Source: Acidimicrobiaceae bacterium (GTDB lineage Bacteria > Actinomycetota > Acidimicrobiia > Acidimicrobiales > RAAP-2). Taken from it: DNA of 64,000 nt. The notes beneath the pieces are model-generated. The model was not told where the DNA came from, searched no databases, and saw nothing but the letters and a program-made list of their open reading frames with translations. The stretch covers positions 1-64,000 of the forward strand of contig DAIEHI010000101.1 in assembly GCA_027355725.1 (NCBI GenBank), in the 5' to 3' direction. Positions 27,676 to 39,137 of the stretch are shown piece after piece. Numbering within the stretch: the first letter of the stretch is position 1; the number at the start of each line of letters is the position of its first letter. The position numbers and the translations under genes were made by a program.

Positions 27676-29403
27676 GTGTTGCACTTGCCGTATCGAGAAC
27701 TGCCCGTCGCGGAGCCCGGCACGCCCGATACGCGCTCGCCACTGCGATTTCTCGCGTGGCTCGCCGGGCACCAGAAGCACCTGCTCTTCTTTAACGCACT
27801 CTTCGGGATTGGCTGGATGGTGAGCCAAGCACTGCTGTGGGCCGCCGTCGGAGCTGCGATCGATCACGGTATCGCGCGTCACGACCCCCGTCAGCTGTGG
27901 CGGTGGGTCGCAATCGTGATGGCGCTCGGACTCTTTCAATCGCTCTGTGGAGCTTTACGTCATCAATTAGCAGTCACCAACTGGATGCACGCCGCGTATC
28001 GGACCGTCCAGGTCATTGGCCGCCACGTCGCCACCACAGGCACCGCGCTCTCCGACGAAATCCCCTCGGGCGACATCGTGAACACGGTCGCCGCTGACGC
28101 CATGCGGATCGGAGGGGCGTTTGACGTCTTCGCTCGATTCATGGGGGCCATCGTCGCGTGGATTGTCGTATCGTTGATCCTGCTCTCTTCATCGCTCGAG
28201 TTGGGACTCATCGTGCTCATCGGCGTGCCAGTGTTGGCCTCGCTCACAACACCCTTGATGCGCCCCCTGCACGCAGCCCAGGCGGCCCAGCGCGAGGCAG
28301 CGGGGCGACTAGCGGCGCTCGGTTCAGACACCGTTGCGGGCCTTCGCATCCTTAGAGGCGTGGGTGGAGAAGAAGTATTCCTGGACAACTACCGTCGTCA
28401 AAGCAACCTCGTTCGACTCGCTGGCAACCGCATCGCCACCCCACAGGCGGGCCTCGAGTCCGGCCAGGTCCTACTTCCGGCAATCCTCACCGGAATTGTG
28501 ACGTTTCTCGGAGCACGCGACGTCATGAACGGGACGCTGCAGGCCGGGCAACTCGTGGCGTTCTTTGGATACGCAACGTTTCTCACCACGCCACTACGGA
28601 CCGCAATTGAATATGTAATCTCCACCACGCGCGCGTACGTAGGCGCCGGACGGGTGCTTCGAATCCTTAACGTGGACCCGATCGTCCAAGAACCGGCAAC
28701 CGCACGCGCGTGGCCCTCGGACATCCAAAGCCTCGTCGATCAGACCAGTGGAGTGCGCCTAGAGCGAGGAATGATGGTCGGTCTCGTGAGCGAACGTCCA
28801 GAGGAAGCATCAATGATCGCAGACCGTCTCGGTCGATTCCTGCCCGACACGGCAGGCGTGTTCTTGAACGGCGTCGCGTTGGAGGAATTCTCCGTTCGAG
28901 ATATTCGACAACACATCGTCGTGAGCGAAATCGAACCGCGGCTCTTCTCTGGAGAGCTGCGCTTCGAACTTGCACCCCACGGCTACACCCATGACGAACC
29001 ACTCATTGACGCCCTACACGCATCAAGCGCGCTCGATCTCCTCGATGCGCTCGAAGATGGACTGGGCACCACCGTAGAAGAGCGTGGGCGGAGTTTCTCG
29101 GGTGGACAGCGCCAACGACTGAGTCTCGCGCGAGCGCTCTTGAGTGGGGCCGCAGTCCTAATACTGATGGAACCAACGTCCGCGGTCGACACCCACACTG
29201 AAGGGCGAATTGCTTCTCGTCTGGGTGCAGCCCGCCAGGGTCACACCACCATGGTTGCCACCACGAGCCCGCTGCTGCTCGAACGCATGGACACGATCTT
29301 CGTCCTCCAGGATTCCACCGTCGTCGCCGAGGGAACTCACGAATCACTGTTGCGGGACTCACCCGTCTATCGGCACGTCGTCCTTCGAACCGAGACAGCA
29401 TGA
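27676..29403 (+). CDS. ABC exporter half (TMD-NBD) with degenerate Walker A/B
   Basis: SGGQRQRLSLARALL signature intact; Walker A replaced by GLVSERPEEASM, Walker B reads VLILMEPTSAVD. GTG start at 27676, after rnpB. Confidence 0.88.
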   Translation: MLHLPYRELPVAEPGTPDTRSPLRFLAWLAGHQKHLLFFNALFGIGWMVSQALLWAAVGAAIDHGIARHDPRQLWRWVAIVMALGLFQSLCGALRHQLAVTNWMHAAYRTVQVIGRHVATTGTALSDEIPSGDIVNTVAADAMRIGGAFDVFARFMGAIVAWIVVSLILLSSSLELGLIVLIGVPVLASLTTPLMRPLHAAQAAQREAAGRLAALGSDTVAGLRILRGVGGEEVFLDNYRRQSNLVRLAGNRIATPQAGLESGQVLLPAILTGIVTFLGARDVMNGTLQAGQLVAFFGYATFLTTPLRTAIEYVISTTRAYVGAGRVLRILNVDPIVQEPATARAWPSDIQSLVDQTSGVRLERGMMVGLVSERPEEASMIADRLGRFLPDTAGVFLNGVALEEFSVRDIRQHIVVSEIEPRLFSGELRFELAPHGYTHDEPLIDALHASSALDLLDALEDGLGTTVEERGRSFSGGQRQRLSLARALLSGAAVLILMEPTSAVDTHTEGRIASRLGAARQGHTTMVATTSPLLLERMDTIFVLQDSTVVAEGTHESLLRDSPVYRHVVLRTETA

Positions 29404-31154
29404 GCACCCTACCCATCGCCAACTTCAAAACAGTCCGCGCACGCGCTCGAGTGCTGGTGCGCGGTCATCGTTCGTCATTCACACACATGCTCACGCTCTA
29501 CGCCTTCGCAGCAATCATGGCCCAAATCCCCGCGTGGGTGATCGGCCGGATCACTCAGTACGCATCCACCAACCAGCTGAGTTCGCAACGAGTCACGGGT
29601 TTGGTCGCACTTCTCTTCGCGTCGTCACTCGGCTACGCCTTGCTGTCGTTTCTCGCTCGTCGACGCAGCTACACACTGGGCGAGACAATCTTCGCCCAAC
29701 TTCGAGAAGAGTTTCTCGAAAGCGTGCTCGCCCTTCCCTTGAGCGAAGTAGAGCGCGCGGGAACCGGTGACTTGCTGAGTCGCACCACCAACGACATTGA
29801 AGCGCTGGCGAGAACGGTACGATTCGCCTTGCCGGAGTGGCTCGTCGCCATTGTGCAGGCAAGTCTCACCTTAGGAGCGATGCTCCTAGTAAGCCCCCTC
29901 GCGAGCGTGGCCTCACTCGTCTCACTGCCGTTCCTCTTTATTTCAACGCGCCTCTACCTTCGATACGCGACACCTGGCTACCGGCGCGAGCGCATCAGCT
30001 ACGCAACCATGTCGGGCACGGTCTCTGAAACCGCCGAGGGTGCCCGCACGGTTGACGCCCAGCGACTCGGCCGGCGGCAACACAAGCGCATCGAAGGCGA
30101 CATCCGCGAGTCGTTCTACGCCGAGATGTACACACTCTTGATGCGCCTGGTGTGGTTTCCAATCGTCGAGAGTTCATTTGCCCTGGCGGTATCGGTGACC
30201 TTGGCGTGGAGCGGCTGGCTCGCCATCACCCATCACATCACCCTCGGTGCTGCCACGACGGTCACCCTGTACGTCGTTCAGATCAATGATCCGATCGACC
30301 GCATAATCTCGTGGCTCGACGAATTGCAGATGGGACAATCGTCAATGGCGAGACTCGTTGGCGTCGCCAGCGTGCACGACGATCGACCATCTACGGGCGC
30401 GGATCCCGAGAGCGAAGTCATTTCGATGCGCAACGTCTCCTATGCCTATCGCGAGGGACACGACGTGCTGGTGGATGTCTCGCTCACGCTGCGACCCGGC
30501 GAGCGCCTGGCAATCGTTGGGCCATCGGGAGCTGGCAAGTCCACGCTCGGACGACTCCTGGCTGGAATCGATTCGCCGCGCGTCGGTGAGGTCCTGGTGG
30601 GTGAGATCCCCTTGTCCTCAATGCCGTTCGACAAACTGAGACGTCACGTCGCGCTCGTCACCCAAGAACATCACATCTTCCTCGGCACGGTCCGTGACAA
30701 CCTCGCGTTAGCCAAGCCGTCTGCGAGCGACGGCGAGATCCTTGACGCACTGGTCGCCGTCGACGCCAGTGAATGGGTGCACGAGCTCCCCCTGGGCTTG
30801 GCGACCGAACTCGGCACCACTGGACACCCGCTCACGCCCGCTCAGGCTCAACAACTGGCTCTTGCTCGCCTCGTACTGAGCAATCCCCATACGCTCGTGC
30901 TCGATGAGGCCACGGCGTTGCTCGATCCACGCGCGGCTCGGCACCTTGAGCGTTCCCTCAGCGCGGTGTTAGAGGGGCGTACGGTGGTGGCGATTGCTCA
31001 CCGACTGCACACCGCGCACGATGCTGATCGGGTCTGTGTGGTGGGTGAAGGTCGCATCATTGAAATTGGGACTCACGACGAATTGCTAGCGCGCGACGGC
31101 GATTACGCCGCGCTCTGGCGAAGTTGGCACAGCGAAGGCCGAGCGGGCTCGTAG
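29400..31154 (+). CDS. ABC exporter half (TMD-NBD) with intact Walker A/B and degenerate signature
   Basis: AIVGPSGAGKSTLGRLLAG, TLVLDEATALLD; signature LTPAQAQQLALARL. Confidence 0.9.
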   Translation: MSTLPIANFKTVRARARVLVRGHRSSFTHMLTLYAFAAIMAQIPAWVIGRITQYASTNQLSSQRVTGLVALLFASSLGYALLSFLARRRSYTLGETIFAQLREEFLESVLALPLSEVERAGTGDLLSRTTNDIEALARTVRFALPEWLVAIVQASLTLGAMLLVSPLASVASLVSLPFLFISTRLYLRYATPGYRRERISYATMSGTVSETAEGARTVDAQRLGRRQHKRIEGDIRESFYAEMYTLLMRLVWFPIVESSFALAVSVTLAWSGWLAITHHITLGAATTVTLYVVQINDPIDRIISWLDELQMGQSSMARLVGVASVHDDRPSTGADPESEVISMRNVSYAYREGHDVLVDVSLTLRPGERLAIVGPSGAGKSTLGRLLAGIDSPRVGEVLVGEIPLSSMPFDKLRRHVALVTQEHHIFLGTVRDNLALAKPSASDGEILDALVAVDASEWVHELPLGLATELGTTGHPLTPAQAQQLALARLVLSNPHTLVLDEATALLDPRAARHLERSLSAVLEGRTVVAIAHRLHTAHDADRVCVVGEGRIIEIGTHDELLARDGDYAALWRSWHSEGRAGS

Positions 31155-31163
31155 GCTTTCTTC

Positions 31164-32858
31164 GTGGCAGATCTACTTCGAAGTGACGAGATCCTGGCCT
31201 GCGTTCATCGAGTGGCCCTCGATCGAGGCCAACCCTTCGCATTCGAACGGCCAACGACCACACCAGAAATGGCCAAACGTCAGCGCGATGCCGAACACCA
31301 CCGACGCGCAACGCTCGAAGTACTTCTCGCCAACCACCCCAATGCGCTGCAGCCCCATACCGTCTCTGAGACAATGGCGATGCTCGATGAGGGCGCTGAA
31401 CTGGTGCTACAACCTCGCCTCGCCGTTGATCACCTCGGTCGCAGGAAGGCAACGGCCCACGTACTCGTGCGCGTAGGTCGCCTTGAGGAGAGATTCATCT
31501 ACGCGCCGATGATTATCAAGAACAATGAGGTCGTCGAGTCGGCGGCGACCCGACGACTGCTCGAAGGATCGCTCCTGCACCTCACGCCTTCGCAGGCGAC
31601 GTTCACCGATGGTCTCGGACCACGCTCCACGCCGACCGTCACACGAAACGGCATCACCCTTGCGCACATCACCCGAGTGCTGCAAACCCTCGGGTACGGA
31701 GACCCTTCGGGTCGAGGGGCCATGATTGACCGCAACCGTCGGGTGTGGTGGTTTGACCTCGCCAGCAACAACTACCCGCGTTTCAACCTTGACACCTACG
31801 ATGCGATGTATCACGAGCGATTGAGCGTCCTTCAGGCCCATGACCTGTGGCGCACCGACCAGGGCGAATTCCCCACCAAAGCGTATTGGCACCGCGAGTG
31901 TCTCGAGTGCCCATACTCATCGCACTGTGAGGGCCAGCTCACCGATCTCGATGACGTCTCGCTCACCCGTTTCACCAACATCGAGGAGCAACTACTCCTG
32001 CACGAGCACGGCATCGACACTCGACACCAGCTGGCAAAGATGGATCCCGCTCGCGCAAAGGCCGCTCGCGGACGAGCACTCATCCCGCGAAGCGAGTCGG
32101 CGCCCGAGGATCATCTCGGCCGCTCCATCGACAAGCTCGGAGACCTCATCTACCGAGCGCGGGCCTACGTGCGCGCGAGCTCACTTCGAAACCTCGAACC
32201 GGAGAAGATGGGCTGTCCCACCGCCGACGTCGAAGTCGACGTCGATATGGAGAGTTACGATGACCTCACCTACCTCTGGGGCGCCACGGTGACAGTCAAT
32301 ATCCCCGTTGCGGGTGTTACTTCGGGGCACTGGTCCTTTGTCACGTGGGCGGAACTCGACCGAAGCGCCGAGTCACGGGTCTTCGCTGATTTCTGGACGT
32401 GGTTCATGAACCTTCGCTCCTTGTGCGCTGGCCAAGGTCGCACCTTCGCCGCGTACTGCTTTTGGGCCCAGGCTGAGGACACGGCGATGAATCGCGCGGT
32501 GCTGACTCCCCTAGCGGGGGGCCCAACTCGTGAAGAAGTCGACGCCTTTCGCCAACAGTCACCCACGGAGTGGATCGACCTTCACGAATTGGCGAAACAG
32601 CAGATTCAGACTGAAGGCCCGCTCGGCCTCAAACAGTTGGCAACCTCTGCAGGGTTCGCGTGGCGAGATGAGAATCCAAGCGGCGAGGCATCGATGCTGT
32701 GGTATGAAATTGCTTCAGCGAGCGAGACCAGTGAGGCCGCGGCCTCTCGACAACGAATCCTCGAGTACAACGAAGACGACTGTCGAGCCACTAAAGCCCT
32801 ACGTGACTGGCTGAACGGACCGGCGAAGGAGTTGGCGCACCGCGACGATCCATTATGA
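31164..32858 (+). CDS. TM0106-type RecB-like nuclease with RNase H-like domain
   Basis: CLECPYSSHCEG cysteines, DVEVDVDMESYDDLTYLWGATV RNase H-like motif, YNEDDCRATKALRDWL C-terminus. Confidence 0.8.
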   Translation: MADLLRSDEILACVHRVALDRGQPFAFERPTTTPEMAKRQRDAEHHRRATLEVLLANHPNALQPHTVSETMAMLDEGAELVLQPRLAVDHLGRRKATAHVLVRVGRLEERFIYAPMIIKNNEVVESAATRRLLEGSLLHLTPSQATFTDGLGPRSTPTVTRNGITLAHITRVLQTLGYGDPSGRGAMIDRNRRVWWFDLASNNYPRFNLDTYDAMYHERLSVLQAHDLWRTDQGEFPTKAYWHRECLECPYSSHCEGQLTDLDDVSLTRFTNIEEQLLLHEHGIDTRHQLAKMDPARAKAARGRALIPRSESAPEDHLGRSIDKLGDLIYRARAYVRASSLRNLEPEKMGCPTADVEVDVDMESYDDLTYLWGATVTVNIPVAGVTSGHWSFVTWAELDRSAESRVFADFWTWFMNLRSLCAGQGRTFAAYCFWAQAEDTAMNRAVLTPLAGGPTREEVDAFRQQSPTEWIDLHELAKQQIQTEGPLGLKQLATSAGFAWRDENPSGEASMLWYEIASASETSEAAASRQRILEYNEDDCRATKALRDWLNGPAKELAHRDDPL

Positions 32859-32884
32859 GCCGGATGGCTCATTAGATTGACTAG

Positions 32885-34387
32885 GTGGCTTCTGTAGACC
32901 CGACACCCGCGCCCAAGGGCTCATTCTCGGGTCCAGCTCGAGCGCTCGGTGCGATCAATGTTTTCGTATCACTCGGACTCGCAGTCCTCGTTGCCTACGC
33001 ACTCACTGATCTGGCCCACCGTTCACTGGGCACTGGACTGCTACTGCTCCTGATCGTCTTGGTCATACGATGGCTCGTCGCACTGATCTTGTTCGAATGG
33101 AATACCTATACAGCCCGAGAGATTCGTCAGCGCTGGCGTATTGGGGCAGTTGATCATCTGCGCTTTCCGCGCCTCGAGGGCGAGCGAAGTCGTGGCGATT
33201 TGCTCCTTGCCATTGACCACGCTGCCGAGGGCCCCTCGATTGAACTGCTCGCGACCAGTGCTCGCCTGAGTGTTTTGGGCCTGACACTCGTCTTTTGGTC
33301 GGTTGGTTGGCTGAGCACTCTTATAACCGTGATACTCATGGCCGTCGCGGTCCCCCTCTACCAGCGCGCCGGCAAGCGAAGTGAAGCACTCGCCCACGAA
33401 TATCAAAACCGCCGCGCGACACTCGAGTCTCGCCAACTTGAACTACTCGGTCACGCTCCCGAACTGCGCGCACTTGGTGCCACCGAGTACGGGGCTGATG
33501 AAATCACCGCCATCTCAACATCTGAGAACACACTCGCGTTGCGCGCCATACGAGTGGCCCTCGAGTCCTCGCTCGTCACCGAGTTCCTCAGTGGCGTCAG
33601 CATCGGACTCGTGGCCATGGTGGTGGGCTTTTCACTGCTGAACGGCCGAGTCACGTTGCTTCGTGCACTGATCGCGGTCCTGGTGACCGGAGAGATCTTC
33701 ACCAGCATCCGAAAGTTCGGCGCCGAATTTCACCGCAGGGAGAACGCCGCCACATCGCTCGCGCTCTTGCACGAAACCCAATCGGTGACCAGGGCACCCT
33801 CGAGTGGGCCATTGTTGAGGGCCTCCGGGGTTGTGACGAGGGTGAGTGACGAGATCCACTCCTTGGAGCTCGAACCGGGCCAGCGACTCTTGATCACCGG
33901 TCCCTCGGGAAGTGGCAAATCGACTCTGCTGCAGACCCTTGTCGGCTGGCGGGCACCGGTGGAGGGCGTCGTTGAGAGTTCGACTGGAACCATTGGCTAC
34001 GTGAGCGTTGAAAGCCCACTGCTCTCGGGTTCATTGTGGACCAATATCACCCTTGGTGACGACTACCCGCGTGAACGTGTCGCAGCACTCTTGTCTGAAC
34101 TCGCACTCACCGGCGCTCGCTTCTTCGATCTCGACGCACCATTACTCGCCGACGGCCGAGGCCTCAGCACGGGCGAAACCGTTCGCATCGTTCTTGCGCG
34201 TAGCCTCCTGCGCCACCCTGACGTGCTCATCCTCGACGACATCTCGGGCGTGATGGATGAGGCGACCCAGCAGATGGTTCGTGAACGATTACAGCGCGAA
34301 ACGAAACTCGCAATCATTGAGGCCACGGTTGACAATGCTCTCCTGACCTCACCGTCTCAGAAACTGGTCATGGGCCATGTCGACTGA
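32885..34387 (+). CDS. ABC transporter TMD-NBD, CydD/CydC-like
   Basis: [21 protein letters not shown]; signature LSTGETVRIVLARSL; Walker B VLILDDISGVMD. Confidence 0.85.
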   Translation: MASVDPTPAPKGSFSGPARALGAINVFVSLGLAVLVAYALTDLAHRSLGTGLLLLLIVLVIRWLVALILFEWNTYTAREIRQRWRIGAVDHLRFPRLEGERSRGDLLLAIDHAAEGPSIELLATSARLSVLGLTLVFWSVGWLSTLITVILMAVAVPLYQRAGKRSEALAHEYQNRRATLESRQLELLGHAPELRALGATEYGADEITAISTSENTLALRAIRVALESSLVTEFLSGVSIGLVAMVVGFSLLNGRVTLLRALIAVLVTGEIFTSIRKFGAEFHRRENAATSLALLHETQSVTRAPSSGPLLRASGVVTRVSDEIHSLELEPGQRLLITGPSGSGKSTLLQTLVGWRAPVEGVVESSTGTIGYVSVESPLLSGSLWTNITLGDDYPRERVAALLSELALTGARFFDLDAPLLADGRGLSTGETVRIVLARSLLRHPDVLILDDISGVMDEATQQMVRERLQRETKLAIIEATVDNALLTSPSQKLVMGHVD

Positions 34388-35967
34388 CATCGCGCGAATC
34401 GTTCGCTGGCTGAAACGGGCACGTCCTCCAAGGGCGCAGTTGGTGCGCGCGATGATGGCGGGCACCGTGGCGTCGATCACGAACACCGGTCTCGTGATCG
34501 GGGCGGTCGCACTCCTCGTCGAGAGCGCTCATCGTCCCGGTCTTCGTGCGGTCGCAGGTGTGCTCATTGTCATTGAGTTGCTGGCGTTTCTACGCTCACC
34601 GCTTCGCTTTCTCGAGCGGCTCAGTGCGCATCGACTGGGCTTCAGCGCAGTAACTCGGTGGCGACGCTGGCTGATCGCAACCATCGGTCGTTGGGACTAC
34701 TCACGATGGCGCGAGCACGCTGCCGGAGATCTGCTCGAGCGTTCATTGCGCGACACCGATGAACTCCAGGACTTATGGTTACGCTTCGCACTGCCCATAC
34801 TGACGACGAGTCTGACGTTGCTCGCCGGCGATATCGTCCTCGCCCTGCTCCCCCCGCGTGGGCACTGGCTCCTCTTCGCGCTGACAATGCTGATCGTGCA
34901 GGTCCTCGCCTACGCTGCACTCTTCGCCAACCTTCGAACGCTCAGCCGGCGCGATCAGGAACTGCGCACCGAGCGTGGCGCGTACCTCGCTACGCTGGTC
35001 GAGCTCAGTGGGGTCACTCCGGAGTTGAGCCTTCTCGGACACGAGGACTTTGTCGTCGAACGACTCAACGAGAAACGTGTCCGAGTGGGCCGCTGCGAGG
35101 AGCTGCTGCAACGGGTTCGTCGCCGTTCCAACGTGGTGCCCCTCGCGGGCGCCGCACTCACGTTGGGCGCGCTTGCGGCGATGCACCCGCACACGTCGCC
35201 CCTGTGGACTGTGGTGGCCGCACTGCTCGCGATCTCCAACGCGGAATCGCTCGGAGTCGTACGTGCGTCAATCGACACCGCGGTCGCCGTGAGCGCTGCG
35301 GCCAGTCGACTCGAAGAGATGCAGAGCGCGGAATTCTCCGCCTCACAAGGGTGGCCCGTCGACTCGACGTTTGTCGCAGAACACGTCACGCTGAATGAGG
35401 ACGGTACGACTCTGGTCGAGGACGCCAACTTCGCTATCTTCCCGGGCCGACGAACCGCGGTGATCGGGCCATCCGGATCTGGCAAGTCCACGTTGCTTCG
35501 CGCAATGTGCGGACTCGACCGCGTCACCTCGGGTCGGTTGAGCGTCGGGGGCGTTGATATCGCGGCAATCGATGAGAAGGTCTTGCGCGACGAACTCGCC
35601 TACGTCGCCAGTGAACCCGGGCTCACCCGCGGATACGCCACGGACGTGATCCATCTCGGACGATCGGGAGCGCGTGATGCCGCGCTCGATCTTGGTGACC
35701 TCGGTCTCGTCACCGACGAGACGACGCGGTGGGAGGAGCTCTCGCGTGGAGAGCGTCAGCGCGTAGCCGTCGTGCGAGCACTCGTGACGAGTCCGTCCAT
35801 TGTGATCTTGGACGAACCGACCAGCGGGCTCGGGCTCAGCGAAACCGAACTCGTGCTCTCGCTCTTGGAGTCAACGAACGCAACGGTCGTCATTGCGACC
35901 CACGACCCGCGAGTCATCGCGTGGTGTGACGACGTACTTGAACTCGATGAGCGTCGCCTTCGCCCAC

Positions 35968-35978
<11 letters not shown>
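34377..35978 (+). CDS. ABC transporter TMD-NBD, CydC-like partner
   Basis: [47 protein letters not shown]. Confidence 0.87.
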
Positions 35979-36951
<973 letters not shown>

Positions 36952-37071
36952 CCTGACTCCTTCTTTGTGAAGTTACTCACAAACCCATGTTTGTTGGCTT
37001 ATCGAGACACAGTAGCGGTTGTTGGTCGGGCTAATTTCTTCTCTATTGGCTGGGGGGGCCAAACATCGCTA

Positions 37072-37105
37072 GCCCGTCTGTTCTGCGTTCGCGGAACGGA
37101 CGGGC
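37072..37105 (+). terminator. Strong hairpin in divergent intergenic region
   Basis: GCCCGTC-T-GTTC-T-GCG-TT-CGC-G-GAAC-G-GACGGGC pairs end to end when U.G wobbles are allowed on + strand RNA; T-rich tail TTCGTTGTTT. Confidence 0.5.
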
Positions 37106-37160
37106 TTCGTTGTTTCACTACGGACAATGCCTCATGCCACAACGAACCTAGGGTGGACTC

Positions 37161-37832
37161 GTGAGTTCCCCGCGCCAGTCCACGCCGACGTCGCCGTTGG
37201 ATGTCCACGTGAAGCCCATCATGCGTGGATGGCTCCACGTGGGTGGAGTCGTGGTCTTACTCGCATGTTCGCCGATCCTGTTCGTGCGAGCGCACTCGTG
37301 GACCCAGGTGGTCTGGGTGAGTTGCTACGTGCTCGGCGTTTCCTCGATGATGCTGACGAGCGCGCTGTTCCACCGGATCAATTGGTCCCCCGCCAAGCGC
37401 CGCGCGTGGAAGCGCGCGGACCACTCGACCATCTTTCTCGCCATCACTGGTAGTTATCTCGGAATCGCGGGCCTCACGATGCACGGCACCATCCGACTCG
37501 TGCTTATCATCGTCATCAGTTCCGGTGCCGCCATCGGCATCGCCATCCGCCAACTCGCACTGGACACCCCGAAATGGGTGAACACGCTGCCGTACCTGGT
37601 TGTGGGTTGGGCAGCGATGGCGGTGCTCCCTCAGATCTATCGCGGAGGCGGCGCGACGGTGTTCTGGCTGATTGTGGCCGGTGGGCTCGCGTACTCGGTG
37701 GGTGCTGGATTCTACGGGGCCAAGCGACCGCGCCTCTCGCCGCGGGTCTTTGGCTACCACGAGCTGTTCCATGCCTTCACCCTGATCGGTGCCGGACTTC
37801 ACTTTCTCGCAATCGCGCTCGCGCTGGGCTAG
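37161..37832 (+). CDS. Hemolysin III/PAQR-family membrane protein
   Basis: SALFHRINWSP..., RADHSTIFLAITGSYLGI, GYHELFHAFTLIGAGLHF motifs. Confidence 0.9.
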   Translation: MSSPRQSTPTSPLDVHVKPIMRGWLHVGGVVVLLACSPILFVRAHSWTQVVWVSCYVLGVSSMMLTSALFHRINWSPAKRRAWKRADHSTIFLAITGSYLGIAGLTMHGTIRLVLIIVISSGAAIGIAIRQLALDTPKWVNTLPYLVVGWAAMAVLPQIYRGGGATVFWLIVAGGLAYSVGAGFYGAKRPRLSPRVFGYHELFHAFTLIGAGLHFLAIALALG

Positions 37833-38426
37833 TCAGTCAAGTGTTGGGACCATATTGAAGTGCACCAACGTTGGTGAACGTCGACGAGTGCCAATGGTGG
37901 TGATTGAACCGTTGTCCAGCCGCGTGCGCCAAGCCACCGACCCCGGGACGCCGAGTGCCCACGCGACCGCTGATTTGATCGGTGACACGTGACTCACAAT
38001 GGCCAGATGATGCACGTCATCGTGTAAGAGACTCTCGCGGTCCCTCAACAACTCATCGAGCTCCGCGTGCACGCGTTCATCCACTGACGCGAGTGACTCC
38101 CCATTTCCAATCACGACATTGTGATCGGTCTCGAAGGCTTGCCACTGTGCTCCAGTGACGACACTCAGCGGAGAACCATCGAGCTCGCCGTAGTCCACCT
38201 CGATGAACGCGTCGCGTACGTCTTGGTTCGCGTCGGGCAGTGCGATGCTCGCCGTCGCCCGCGCACGTTGCAGTGGCGACACCCACACCTCTTTCACTTG
38301 ACTGAGCAGCGGGCGAAGCGCGCGAGCCTGCCGCTCACCGAGTTCGGTCAACGCAGGGTCGCTTCGGCCCACCAGGAGGCCCTGCGCGTTGGTCGTGGTC
38401 TGACCGTGACGGATGAGAATGATCAT
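37833..38426 (-). CDS. Histidine phosphatase family protein
   Basis: MIILIRHGQTTTNAQG...; VSHVSPIK. Confidence 0.9.
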   Translation of the reverse strand: MIILIRHGQTTTNAQGLLVGRSDPALTELGERQARALRPLLSQVKEVWVSPLQRARATASIALPDANQDVRDAFIEVDYGELDGSPLSVVTGAQWQAFETDHNVVIGNGESLASVDERVHAELDELLRDRESLLHDDVHHLAIVSHVSPIKSAVAWALGVPGSVAWRTRLDNGSITTIGTRRRSPTLVHFNMVPTLD

Positions 38427-39133
38427 GGCAGCAAAATCCTGCCACACTCGGGGCAATTCATCAGAGTCCCCGGTGCCATACTCTTCCAGCGATCGTGGTC
38501 GAGCGGCGACAACGCAATCCGACACCCGTCGCAGCGCCCTTCGTCGACTTGCGCGGCGCCCGAACCCCCAACCCGGAGCAAAGCTTGATCGTAGCGAGCA
38601 CGTAGTTCGCCACTAACCGCCAGCGCCCGTACCTGGCGTTCCTCGCGCAACGAGACCAGTTCTTCGTCGAGTGTCGCCTGCAGTTGAACGATGCTTGCCT
38701 GCAGTTCGCTTCGGCGCACGGCTCCTGGTTGGGCGTGTTCCTTGATGGAACGCACCGTCTCCTCGAGAGGCTCGAGCGCGAGCAAGAACTCGAGTTCGCG
38801 GTCCTCGCTCAGCGAGAGGAGTTCACGAACGTGATCGAGTTCTTTTTGGATGGCGCTCAGATCACGGGCGTTGGCAGTCGACGAGCTGAGCGTCTTCTCG
38901 AGGTCGGTCGCGCGATCTCGAAGACGAGTTGCCTCAGCGTGCGCATCGTCATAGGCGCTACGTACGGGTGAGAGAACGGCTTGGGCCTCATTGAGGGCCT
39001 TGACGAGTTCGCGCAACTCTCCCTCCACAGTCGACAGTTCGTTCATCTCGGGCAGGTGGTTGCGCTGCGCGGTCACCCGATCGATCCAACGGTCCGCCTC
39101 CATGAGTGCTCGTAACAGTTCGGCGTCGCTCAT
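38423..39133 (-). CDS. Coiled-coil protein with C4-type zinc ribbon (DUF164-like)
   Basis: Long coiled coil then CDGCRIALSPLDHDRWKSMAPGTLMNCPECGRIL. Confidence 0.85.
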   Translation of the reverse strand: MSDAELLRALMEADRWIDRVTAQRNHLPEMNELSTVEGELRELVKALNEAQAVLSPVRSAYDDAHAEATRLRDRATDLEKTLSSSTANARDLSAIQKELDHVRELLSLSEDRELEFLLALEPLEETVRSIKEHAQPGAVRRSELQASIVQLQATLDEELVSLREERQVRALAVSGELRARYDQALLRVGGSGAAQVDEGRCDGCRIALSPLDHDRWKSMAPGTLMNCPECGRILLP

Positions 39134-39137
39134 GGAG

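Noticed and set aside
36999-37238. 79-aa - strand ORF across the divergent gap
   Set aside because: Overlaps hairpin and the PAQR gene start; no protein-like conservation signals.
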